A DNA stretch of 24,459 nt. Source: JAEVZK01 sp038202925 (lineage in GTDB: Bacteria > Armatimonadota > Fimbriimonadia > Fimbriimonadales > Fimbriimonadaceae). The notes under the pieces were generated by a model, which had not been told where the DNA came from, made no database searches, and saw only the letters and a program-made list of their open reading frames with translations. Shown piece after piece: positions 15,799 to 22,412 of this stretch. Numbering within the stretch: position 1 is the stretch's first letter; each line of letters begins with the position of its first letter. The DNA lies in the NCBI GenBank assembly GCA_038202925.1, contig JBBREM010000032.1, forward strand, positions 1-24,459. Reading direction: 5' to 3'. The translations under genes and the position numbers were made by a program.

Positions 15799-16778
15799 TT
15801 CCGTGCTGCGCTCCTCCTCTCCTTGTCGATGAAGGATCGATGGGAAGGGCTCGTGGGCAGCGAGGTCCGCAGGCTGGCTAGTTGTAACTCAGGTTCGACG
15901 TGGTCTTCGAGCACAAGCGTTTCCTCGCGGGCTCCGCATAACTCCGAGATCAGAATCCCGCACAGGATCAAGATCGAACCCGCGATGGTCTGCGTCGTGA
16001 GGGCCTCGCCCGCGATCACGCCCACGATTCCTGCCCACACCGGCTCCATCGCGTAAATCAACGTCGCCCGGGTTGGCGAGACGCTGCGCTGGGCCCAGTT
16101 CATCGCGGCGAGGATGAAGGCCGTCCCAATCACGCCCATCCCCAGCGCCGACCAAATTAGAAACGCCGATGCCTGCGGCAGGTGCTCGCCGCTAGCGCAG
16201 GCGGTAATTCCCGCGAGCACCGTGACGAGGGTGATCTGAATGGTCGCCAGCCGCAGCGGATCGGCGTCGCGAGCGAACTTGCCGATGAGCACCACCTGGG
16301 CCGCGCTCGCCACCGCGCTCAAGAGGGTCAGAACCTCCCCGAACCCAAGCGTGATATCGCGCAGGCTGTTGATGGAAAGCAAGGTGAGGCCCACGAACGA
16401 AACGGCGGCACCCAGCCAGGCGATTCGCGCCGGAGCCCGGCGCATGAGCCACAACTGCAGGACCGGAACGAGCGGCACGTACATCGCGGTAATGAATCCC
16501 GACTTGCTGCTCGTCGTGTGCAGCAATCCCGCCGCCTGCAAGCCGTAGGCGAGAAACAGCGCGCAGCCAACGCTGAGCCCAGCCAATAGCTCGGCCCGAG
16601 TGACCGCGAACAGACGCTTGCCGCAGAACGCCGCCAGCGCGACGGCAGCGATAGCAAAGCGCAGCGTCACCCAGCCGAATGGCCCGATCTCCCGCAGCGC
16701 GAGCTTGCTGACCAGAAACGTGCCGCCCCACAGGAAGGTGACGAGAGCGAGCGTGAGCACCGGGAGATGGCGTCTCAA
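15681..16778 (-). CDS. EamA/DMT-superfamily transporter with unusual C-terminal tail
   Basis: 365 residues from a TTG whose last two bases are shared with the TGA of the upstream regulator (TTGA overlap). This start restores the canonical first helix (LVTFLWGGTFLVSK). Two EamA repeats give about ten membrane helices in residues 7-282, with SGFITAMYVPLVPVLQ and RATLIYAMEPVWAGI as repeat signatures. Relatives export amino acids or other metabolites. Family members normally end near residue 290; here 83 more residues (283-365), Ser/Arg-rich, run on, and the last 39 codons are antisense to tatD. That tail may reflect a decayed stop codon. Coupling to an Lrp/AsnC gene suggests an amino-acid-type substrate. 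Confidence 0.87.
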   Translation of the reverse strand: MRRHLPVLTLALVTFLWGGTFLVSKLALREIGPFGWVTLRFAIAAVALAAFCGKRLFAVTRAELLAGLSVGCALFLAYGLQAAGLLHTTSSKSGFITAMYVPLVPVLQLWLMRRAPARIAWLGAAVSFVGLTLLSINSLRDITLGFGEVLTLLSAVASAAQVVLIGKFARDADPLRLATIQITLVTVLAGITACASGEHLPQASAFLIWSALGMGVIGTAFILAAMNWAQRSVSPTRATLIYAMEPVWAGIVGVIAGEALTTQTIAGSILILCGILISELCGAREETLVLEDHVEPELQLASLRTSLPTSPSHRSFIDKERRSAARNQLRPKNLLALAVVSCAHSSSLIPSMAASAELTRATNAG

Positions 16779-17221
16779 ACCGTAGCTCCATCCTTGATCG
16801 TAAGCAGCACGATGGAGGTTACGGTGCGCAGCACCTGGGGAAGGGTCCGGATGTCGGCGACGAGGTTGCGCAGGTCTTCCGTCGATGCGCATGCGGCCTT
16901 GACGAAGTAGCTATCCTCGCCGTCCACGTCGTGAACTTCCAGCACGCGCCGGTCGTTTGAGGCGAGGCTCTCGAAGTCGTCGGTTTCGTTCTGCAACGGA
17001 CGCGTCGTGACGCGGATGAAGGCGAGCAGGTTGGCTCCTGTCGCCGCCGGATCGATCGAGATCGAATAGCCGCGGATAACCGCCGTCTCCTCAAGACGCT
17101 TGACTCGGGCATACACTGCCGGGCCAGAAAGGGAGAGTTCTCGCCCTATCGCCGCATGAGTCGCCCGCCCATCTGCACGCAGCTTCTCCAATATCGCTCG
17201 ATCGATGCCATCCAGTTGCAT
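16775..17221 (-). CDS. Lrp/AsnC-family transcriptional regulator
   Basis: 148 residues, typical family length. An N-terminal helix-turn-helix (about 1-60: LDGIDRAILEKLRADGR..., PAVYARVKRLEE) is followed by an AsnC/RAM ligand-binding domain (about 65-140) with GEDSYFVKAACAS. Such proteins form octamers and respond to amino acids. It overlaps the EamA transporter start by 4 nt and probably regulates that exporter and itself. It is divergent from pckA, separated by 203 nt of AT-rich DNA that could hold its operator. No SD is present. Confidence 0.93.
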   Translation of the reverse strand: MQLDGIDRAILEKLRADGRATHAAIGRELSLSGPAVYARVKRLEETAVIRGYSISIDPAATGANLLAFIRVTTRPLQNETDDFESLASNDRRVLEVHDVDGEDSYFVKAACASTEDLRNLVADIRTLPQVLRTVTSIVLLTIKDGATV

Positions 17222-17230
17222 TTCGTTAAT

Positions 17231-17236
17231 ATGATA
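17231..17236 (-). promoter_or_regulatory. Candidate -10 hexamer (TATCAT) close to the Lrp/AsnC start
   Basis: TATCAT on the minus strand (five of six to TATAAT) ends 9 nt before the ATG, so use of it would give a leaderless mRNA. It competes with the better-spaced promoter at 17275-17303. Confidence 0.3.
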
Positions 17237-17274
17237 CTGAATTGTGCATCGATAAGACGCAATGAAAAGCCAAT

Positions 17275-17303
17275 AGATTACAAAGCATTAGCAGAATAAT
17301 CAA
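17275..17303 (-). promoter_or_regulatory. Candidate sigma-70-type promoter for the Lrp/AsnC-EamA operon
   Basis: On the minus strand TTGATT (17298-17303) and TAATCT (17275-17280) are separated by exactly 17 nt, with TG directly before the -10. The start would lie about 45-50 nt before the regulator ATG. The 17222-17424 gap is AT-rich and must also carry the pckA promoter. I found no confident element there for pckA. Confidence 0.4.
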
Positions 17304-17424
17304 AACGCCTGTGTTGCGTAATGTAAGGGGTCAGAAGGCAAGCGGCGGGTAGACTAGAGCTACTTTCGGTGAGTCCAAAGTCGTCCCTGACGAACAAGAA
17401 TCGCCGCCTGGGAAACCGTCAACG

Positions 17425-18957
17425 ATGCCGTCTACCACTACCACCGATCCCATCGATCTCACCCGAGCCGCCCAAGTTTTCTACAACCCCACCGTCGAGG
17501 AGCTCGTCGATCACGCGGTCCGCTACGACAACGCCGAGCTGGCCCACAACCGCGCGCTGGTTTGCAAGAGCGGCAAGTACACCGGGCGCACGCCGAAAGA
17601 CAAGCACATCGTCCGCGAGCCGAGCTCGGAATCCAACATCTGGTGGGAAAACAACAATGAGATGGATCAGGCGGGCTTCGAGCGCATCCGCGAGAAGATC
17701 CGCGCCTATGGCGAGGGCAAGAACCTCTATGTGATCGATACCTACGGCGGCGCCGATCCGCAGTATCGCATCAAGGTTCGATTCATCGTCGAGCGCCCCT
17801 ACCACGCGCTCTTCATCAAGCAGCTTCTCATCCGGCCGACGGCCGAAGAATTGAAAGATTTCACGCCCGAGTGGACCGTCGTCGACATGGGCAAGTTGAA
17901 GATGGACCCCACCATGGATGGCACGAAGGGCGATGCCATCATCGCGCTGAACATGGCCGAGAAGCAGGTTCTCATCGCGGGCACCGAGTATGCGGGCGAG
18001 ATGAAGAAGTCGGTGTTCACGATCATGAACTACCTGCTGCCGCTGCAAGGCGTCATGAGCATGCACTGCTCCGCCAACATCGGCCCGGCGGGCGACACGG
18101 CACTCTTTTTTGGCCTCAGCGGCACCGGCAAGACGACCCTCTCCGCCGATCCCGAGCGCCGTCTCATCGGCGACGACGAACACGGATGGACGCAGCAAGG
18201 CGTGTTCAACGTCGAGGGCGGATGCTATGCCAAATGCATCAAGCTTAGCGCCGAGGGCGAGCCTGAGATTTGGGATGCGATCAAGTTCGGCTCAGTGCTC
18301 GAGAACGTGATTTTAGATGCGAACGGCGTGCCGGATTACAACGACGCGAGCATCACCGAGAACACACGCGCCGCCTATCCGATCGATTACATCGAAAACG
18401 CGGTATCCCCGAGCGTTGGCGGCCACCCCAAGAACATTATATTCCTCACCGCCGATGCGTTTGGCATCCTTCCCCCCATCTCACGGCTCACCAAGGAGCA
18501 GGCGATGTACCACTTCCTCAGCGGCTACACCGCGAAGGTGGCGGGCACCGAAGCGGGCGTCAAAGAGCCGCAGCCGACCTTCAGCACCTGCTTCGGCGCT
18601 CCCTTCTTGCCCCTCCGCCCGAAGATGTATGCGGAACTGCTCGGCAAGAAGATCGACGAGCATGAGGCGAAGGTGTGGCTGATAAACACCGGCTGGACCG
18701 GGGGCCCGTATGGTGTCGGCGAGCGGATGAAGCTGCAGTACACGCGCGCCATGCTCAAGGCGGTCTTCAGCGGCGATCTCGACAACGTGCCCTACCAGAT
18801 CCACGATGTCTTCGAACTTCACATGCCGACAAGTTGCCCGGACGTGCCGAGCGAGGTGCTCAATCCCCGCGAGACGTGGCCCGACAAGGCGGCTTACGAC
18901 GCGCAGGCGGCGAAGCTGTTTGACATGTTTGAATCGAACATCAAGAAGTTCGATTAG
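17425..18957 (+). CDS. pckA: Phosphoenolpyruvate carboxykinase (ATP)
   Basis: 510 residues, slightly short of the usual 525-540 but with a complete core. It converts oxaloacetate and ATP to PEP, CO2 and ADP, the first committed step of gluconeogenesis, in the cytoplasm. Motifs are GKYTGRTPKDKHIV for substrate and metal binding, the kinase-type P-loop GLSGTGKTTLS at 230-240, GDDEHGW, the ENTRAAYP segment and NTGWTGGPYGVGERM. The ATP-type family is distinguished from the GTP-type by this P-loop form. It is divergent from the Lrp/AsnC regulator, which might control it. Its stop overlaps the stop of the next minus-strand gene by 4 nt. Confidence 0.96.
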   Translation: MPSTTTTDPIDLTRAAQVFYNPTVEELVDHAVRYDNAELAHNRALVCKSGKYTGRTPKDKHIVREPSSESNIWWENNNEMDQAGFERIREKIRAYGEGKNLYVIDTYGGADPQYRIKVRFIVERPYHALFIKQLLIRPTAEELKDFTPEWTVVDMGKLKMDPTMDGTKGDAIIALNMAEKQVLIAGTEYAGEMKKSVFTIMNYLLPLQGVMSMHCSANIGPAGDTALFFGLSGTGKTTLSADPERRLIGDDEHGWTQQGVFNVEGGCYAKCIKLSAEGEPEIWDAIKFGSVLENVILDANGVPDYNDASITENTRAAYPIDYIENAVSPSVGGHPKNIIFLTADAFGILPPISRLTKEQAMYHFLSGYTAKVAGTEAGVKEPQPTFSTCFGAPFLPLRPKMYAELLGKKIDEHEAKVWLINTGWTGGPYGVGERMKLQYTRAMLKAVFSGDLDNVPYQIHDVFELHMPTSCPDVPSEVLNPRETWPDKAAYDAQAAKLFDMFESNIKKFD

Positions 18958-19985
18958 TTCGCGCTAACGGGTCCGTTGACGCGGTTCTTAATTAAGAAGT
19001 AGCCGGCGGAGGCAGAGAAGACCCCGAGGAACACAACGGCGATGATAGTCGTGGGCGCAGGTCCGTCGCTATTTGTTTGAGCTCCGTGCCGTAACTTTCT
19101 CGCGTAGTCACGCCGGAAGACCACCGCCCGCTCCTCACTGAGTTTCAGAAGCTCTTCCAGGGTAAGCCCAGTCGTCTTGCCGGTCGCGCGAACCAGTTCC
19201 TCATACGTCCAGCCGACGGACGGTTCGACGCGAACATCGTTGATCGTTGTGCCAGGAGCGTACCAAGTGGCTGCGACATCCTTGGCTGTGACCGGCGTCT
19301 TGAAGTCAGCCTTCTCAATGTCGAAGCTCTTAATCCCCTCAGGGCCACTTCCTACGATGCGGTCGGTATATCGACGAGGGACTCGAACACCATTTCCTGC
19401 ATCCATGCTCCCTTCGTAGATGTGCTCTGTCCCAACCCCGGGGCGGAATAGCCTTAGGACTCTGTGGATGCCAAGTGCCCCGTACTCGAAATGGATATGG
19501 CTACCCTCCTTGCTGACGAGCTCGCTATCTCCGAATTTCCAAGATGCGGCTTCTGCGGCGTCCGACGCGAAGCCTGCGCCGAGAGGATATGACGGACCTG
19601 CGACGATCGCAAAGCGATGATCGGTCTGAGGTGCCCAAACGCGATTGCGGGCGAGAGTCACTTCATGAGTGCCGTCCTGCCTGTCGATCAGTTCAAGCCC
19701 GTTGCCTCCGTCAATAAAATATGTGGTTCTGAGCACTCCTTTCGGGCGCCCCTCTCCCACATACTCCCGTGTTTGGAGCGAGGTGGTCGGCGAATAGACG
19801 ATAGTGGCTCTTAATGTGAACCGCCGCCCCTCGTCGGAGAATCGAGTTGTGTAAACCACCCGCCCGGAACGAAACCGAGAATCCTCCGCTGAACCGATCC
19901 CGCTAGGCGCGGCCACGGCGATCCAAGTCGCCATGGCAATTGCCCCTACCAACGCCGGACGCGAAAAGCGTCCGAGTCTCAGCAC
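18954..19985 (-). CDS. Secreted protein with C-terminal membrane anchor, unknown function
   Basis: 343 residues from GTG 19985. A signal peptide is visible (arginine-rich start, hydrophobic about 11-27, cleavage near GIGSAE). A large beta-rich extracytoplasmic part follows with few charged clusters, then a membrane helix at about 314-335 and a short NRVNG tail, so it is probably anchored and exposed outside the cytoplasm. The region resembles no family I can name. Its GTG lies inside the last codons of the 85-residue Cys-rich gene (7-nt overlap), so it is likely translationally coupled and functionally linked to it. The start is set by that coupling and by the signal peptide. Confidence 0.65.
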   Translation of the reverse strand: MLRLGRFSRPALVGAIAMATWIAVAAPSGIGSAEDSRFRSGRVVYTTRFSDEGRRFTLRATIVYSPTTSLQTREYVGEGRPKGVLRTTYFIDGGNGLELIDRQDGTHEVTLARNRVWAPQTDHRFAIVAGPSYPLGAGFASDAAEAASWKFGDSELVSKEGSHIHFEYGALGIHRVLRLFRPGVGTEHIYEGSMDAGNGVRVPRRYTDRIVGSGPEGIKSFDIEKADFKTPVTAKDVAATWYAPGTTINDVRVEPSVGWTYEELVRATGKTTGLTLEELLKLSEERAVVFRRDYARKLRHGAQTNSDGPAPTTIIAVVFLGVFSASAGYFLIKNRVNGPVSAN

Positions 19986-20236
19986 GAAACGGTTGTTGCC
20001 TCGTTATACGTGCCGTCCGGTATTTCTCCTGGGGTGCCAATGACATGACCAACACAATATTTTTGATCATAGGTCACTTTAACGTAAACATGATCCTTCG
20101 TAGTCGAAGTGCAGTTCGAACAACCATAAGTGTAGAGGCCGCCGCAGTCCTGCCAACTGGCAGGCCGGTACATTTTGTAGACCGAGGTTCCGCCGCCGGT
20201 GATATTAGTGCAAGAGGGGGCAGCGGTTCTCGTCAT
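19979..20236 (-). CDS. Small six-cysteine protein, unknown function
   Basis: 85 residues from ATG 20236, the only ATG, GTG or TTG in this frame before the upstream gene. Cysteines are at 9, 31, 39, 42, 61 and 85 (the last residue), with CSNC at 39-42, an aromatic Gly-rich middle and many Thr. No SD precedes the ATG and no signal peptide is visible, which is odd for a protein that looks suited to disulfides. The frame remains open upstream to 20410. A different-frame ATG with an AAGGGG site lies at 20306, so a frameshift or longer precursor is possible. The following gene (signal peptide plus anchor) overlaps its end by 7 nt. It could be a structural peptide, a surface-complex subunit or a metal-binding protein; I cannot choose. 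Confidence 0.5.
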   Translation of the reverse strand: MTRTAAPSCTNITGGGTSVYKMYRPASWQDCGGLYTYGCSNCTSTTKDHVYVKVTYDQKYCVGHVIGTPGEIPDGTYNEATTVSC

Positions 20237-20306
20237 CGCTTTGGAGGCCGGCGACCGGCGCGCCGTGGCGGCGCGGGTCGGGTGACGTTTCTTTGTTTGC
20301 CAACAT
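20205..20306 (-). CDS. Possible 33-codon leader ORF overlapping the Cys-rich gene
   Basis: An ATG on the minus strand at 20306 follows AAGGGG by only 3 nt and opens a 33-residue hydrophilic frame (starts MLANKET) ending at TAA 20205-20207. It overlaps the Cys-rich frame by 32 nt in another phase. It may be an uORF coupling translation, or the true 5' end of the Cys-rich gene joined by a frameshift. The rest of the 174-nt gap (20307-20410) is AT-rich with a small TATAG-AAAA-CTATA hairpin at 20338-20351. Confidence 0.3.
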   Translation of the reverse strand: MLANKETSPDPRRHGAPVAGLQSDDENRCPLLH

Positions 20307-20410
20307 AAGCCCCTTTGTGAGTCGCCGTTGCGACTGCTATAGAAAACTATACGGGAACCAATAGAGAAAAGTGTAGGGAAATTTTGAAAGAGAAAGAGAA
20401 AAGCTAGATT

Positions 20411-21058
20411 TTAATCGCCGCTGCTGACGGCATTGATGACTCTGCCGTCCCTAATGACGAACAGGGTCTTGGTTAAGACGAAGGCGCCGAAGCCGTTTTT
20501 CGCTCGGTAGGTGACGATCTGCGACCAAGCGTCGCTGTCGTAGGGGAAGACGACTGTGCAGCTAACGACCTTCATCGAATCGTAGTCGTTGAGAGATGAC
20601 CGCAGGTATTCGTTTGCCTCGGGCGTGATGCCGTCCCAGGAGCTCGGCACAGGCTTACGACCACGTATGGGATCGACGATCTCTCGAGGTGGAGGTGCGA
20701 GATAGGGAGTGACGCGTGCCGCCGGTGCCGAGTGCGATTCCGCATGGGCGGGTTTATTGATCTCGCGAGGCCGGAAGACCCACCGGCTAAAGACGATGAG
20801 AAAGAGGCCGCCACCGAGACACAAGGCGAGCACGACTCCTCTGGTCTGCTGAGCTGGCCCGAGTGCCCCCGGATGTATCTGCTGCGGCGGTGGAGGCGGT
20901 CCACCGTGATAGGTCGGCGTCGGCGGGTGCGGTGGTACGAAGCAGAAGTCGCACAATCCGGCCTGGAAGTTGCTCATAGCCTTCGGGATGTGCTTGCGAC
21001 AATTCGTGCAGTAAACAGGCGCGAACTGGTCCTCGGCGGTGAACGGGTACGGATTCAT
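20411..21058 (-). CDS. Zinc-ribbon / proline-rich / single-pass membrane protein, unknown function
   Basis: 215 residues from ATG 21058, chosen because that ATG overlaps the stop of the 29-codon ORF (ATGA) and begins just before the domain. The N-terminus has a zinc-ribbon pair, C17-x2-C20 and C36-x2-C39. A Pro-rich segment at 42-68 includes five consecutive prolines at 54-58. A membrane helix spans about 74-92. The C-terminal domain (about 135-215) includes YDSMKVVS and YRAKNGFGAFVL..FVIRDGRVIN. I recall that last pattern from many small exported bacterial domains, without a name. The zinc ribbon and prolines would be cytoplasmic and the C-terminal domain outside. It lies 174 nt upstream of the Cys-rich gene on the same strand. 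Confidence 0.65.
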   Translation of the reverse strand: MNPYPFTAEDQFAPVYCTNCRKHIPKAMSNFQAGLCDFCFVPPHPPTPTYHGGPPPPPQQIHPGALGPAQQTRGVVLALCLGGGLFLIVFSRWVFRPREINKPAHAESHSAPAARVTPYLAPPPREIVDPIRGRKPVPSSWDGITPEANEYLRSSLNDYDSMKVVSCTVVFPYDSDAWSQIVTYRAKNGFGAFVLTKTLFVIRDGRVINAVSSGD

Positions 21059-21144
21059 GGCCGATCGGTCGCATAGCTCCAGCACCATGACAACACGAGG
21101 GCGGAAAGGCCGAGAGTTAGGAATGCGAGCAAGGAAGCCTTCAT
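21055..21144 (-). CDS. 29-codon membrane peptide in an ATGA-coupled chain
   Basis: The frame encodes 29 residues: MKASLL, a hydrophobic run to about residue 22 with C21, then SYATDRP. It would be a single membrane helix or an uncleaved signal peptide. Its ATG overlaps the TGA of the upstream 44-codon ORF and its TGA overlaps the ATG of the downstream 215-residue gene, both as ATGA. The double overlap is the main evidence that it is translated; there is no SD of its own. Confidence 0.45.
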   Translation of the reverse strand: MKASLLAFLTLGLSALVLSWCWSYATDRP

Positions 21145-21275
21145 GGACCTGGCCCCGGGTCGCAGCCAACTGCGGCGGGATCGCCGGGTGCGGTCGCGGA
21201 AGCGACCGTTGGCGCCACTAGCAGGGCAGCGATGCCAGCAAGAAGCAGACACTGGATCCATTGGCGAAGTCTCAT
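21141..21275 (-). CDS. 44-codon secreted peptide, first in an ATGA-coupled chain
   Basis: ATG 21275 has an AAAGGA site 9 nt upstream. The 44 residues begin MRLRQW, followed by a hydrophobic stretch (8-22) and an APTVASA cleavage-like site at about 21-27. A short mature part of about 17 residues, rich in Pro and Gly with one Cys (C38), follows. It therefore looks like a signal peptide plus a tiny secreted peptide. The stop overlaps the next start as ATGA. It is divergent from the VKOR-like gene, 57 nt from the preferred start of that gene. Confidence 0.5.
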   Translation of the reverse strand: MRLRQWIQCLLLAGIAALLVAPTVASATAPGDPAAVGCDPGPGP

Positions 21276-21284
21276 TATCTTTGG

Positions 21285-21290
21285 TCCTTT
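21285..21290 (-). promoter_or_regulatory. Ribosome binding site (AAAGGA) for the 44-codon peptide
   Basis: AAAGGA on the minus strand, 9 nt before ATG 21275. It is one of the few SD-like sites in the window and supports translation of this tiny ORF. Confidence 0.45.
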
Positions 21291-21332
21291 GCGATGCCGC
21301 CATCGCAAAGGCGGTATACCCCATTAGACGAA

Positions 21333-22370
21333 ATGTCAAGCCTCTTCGCGCAAAAAGTACGCTGGGTTCATTTTAGATGGCCCAGTCTTTTCTTACTTTG
21401 GGACGCGTTAGCAATCGCGGCCATTGTCGCGGGATTTGCCATCACGCTATACCTAGAAGCTGTCCGATTAACGGGTGCTTTCCTGCCTTGCAATACCGCT
21501 GTCTGCGGTCAGCTCGAACGCGATCCACTCAACGCGAACCCATGGGTCAAGCTCGCTACCGTCGGAGTTGTAGGCTATGGCCTCCTCCTTTTTCTTATTA
21601 TCGCCGCGGCGTTCGGATCCCCGCGACTAGCAGCGGCCTGTTTGCGCTTCGGAAGATTCATTTCCACAGTTGGATTTCTGGTATCCCTTCTATTGGTTGG
21701 GTACGTCATCTGGCGCTACCATGGATTCTGCCCGTGGTGCACGGCTTCCGCTGTCTGCATTGGCGTTGCGGCGATGGCACTCGTCTCCTTCGAGCCTCGC
21801 GTCGGTCCCATTTCCCGCTGGTCGATCGTTCCGGGCGGAGTTATCGGCCTGGTCGCATTCGGCCTGCTCTTAGGTTCTCAGGCAAGTTATGCCGCCGATT
21901 CGCGTGCCGCGGCGACTTTGTCGGTGGCGGAACTGGCGCCGTCAACATGTCGCCTTTCGTCCGGCGAATTGGCCTCGGTTGCGTTCGTGGATTTTGGCTG
22001 CATCTCTTGTCGTCGACTTGTACTTGGTCTCTTCACTCGGAAGGAAGCATTTGGGCTCAGGATCGTGCCTCCCCGCGATCCTTATGCTCGTGCAGCTGCG
22101 CAGCTGTTTTATCGCGTTCGCAGTATTGAGGAAAGGCGGCAAATAGTCTGGAACATCCTTAATGACACGACGATGACCACTGCCGCACTCGATCGTTTGG
22201 AGGCCACCTATACGAAATTGACCTTAAGCACACCGGACGATAAAGCGGCCCGAGGAGATGCTAGCCTCGCAAGGTTGCTGCGAATCAAGGGAACCCCAGC
22301 TTGGCTGCTAATTGAACACGGCGGCGTCCGGCTCGCTACTGCCGCCGAAACTGCCAACGCTTCGCGCTGA
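21333..22370 (+). CDS. VKOR-family disulfide oxidoreductase fused to a thioredoxin-like (DsbA-type) domain
   Basis: 345 residues from ATG 21333; an in-frame TTG at 21261 would run over the divergent gene start and adds no domain. The VKOR part (about 18-185) has four or five membrane helices, the loop pair C53/C58 (PCNTAVC) and the quinone-side CPWC at 133-136. After a linker comes a soluble extracytoplasmic domain with C223-x2-C226 (DFGCISC) and the cis-proline-type TP at 321-322 (GTPAWLL), a reduced thioredoxin fold. VKOR re-oxidises a DsbA-like partner using quinone; here both halves are in one chain, as known in some bacteria. It would form disulfides in exported proteins. Its neighbours on the other strand include Cys-bearing small proteins. 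Confidence 0.9.
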   Translation: MSSLFAQKVRWVHFRWPSLFLLWDALAIAAIVAGFAITLYLEAVRLTGAFLPCNTAVCGQLERDPLNANPWVKLATVGVVGYGLLLFLIIAAAFGSPRLAAACLRFGRFISTVGFLVSLLLVGYVIWRYHGFCPWCTASAVCIGVAAMALVSFEPRVGPISRWSIVPGGVIGLVAFGLLLGSQASYAADSRAAATLSVAELAPSTCRLSSGELASVAFVDFGCISCRRLVLGLFTRKEAFGLRIVPPRDPYARAAAQLFYRVRSIEERRQIVWNILNDTTMTTAALDRLEATYTKLTLSTPDDKAARGDASLARLLRIKGTPAWLLIEHGGVRLATAAETANASR

Positions 22371-22398
22371 AGGGTGGCTTGGAGGGGCCAGGCTCGGA

Positions 22399-22404
22399 TA
22401 CCCT
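22399..22404 (+). promoter_or_regulatory. Candidate -10 hexamer (TACCCT) for the GYF-domain gene
   Basis: TACCCT ends 8 nt before ATG 22413 and no SD is present. It is a weak match to TATAAT (three of six, with the key T, A and T kept). Confidence 0.25.
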
Positions 22405-22412
22405 AGCTAGCA

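Noticed and set aside
16779..16892. N-terminal extension of the EamA transporter
   Set aside because: The extra 38 residues are Arg/Pro/His-rich and overlap the regulator coding region; the TTGA junction gives the canonical first helix.
17369..17734. GTG-initiated plus-strand frame just upstream of and into pckA
   Set aside because: Out of phase with pckA, Ser/Arg/Pro-rich, no domain; coincidental.
17419..18198. Minus-strand open frame (259 codons) opposite pckA
   Set aside because: It is a shadow of the highly conserved pckA frame, with no domain.
21261..21332. Upstream TTG start for the VKOR fusion
   Set aside because: It would cover the divergent 44-codon gene start and its SD and adds only a hydrophilic segment; ATG 21333 fits better.
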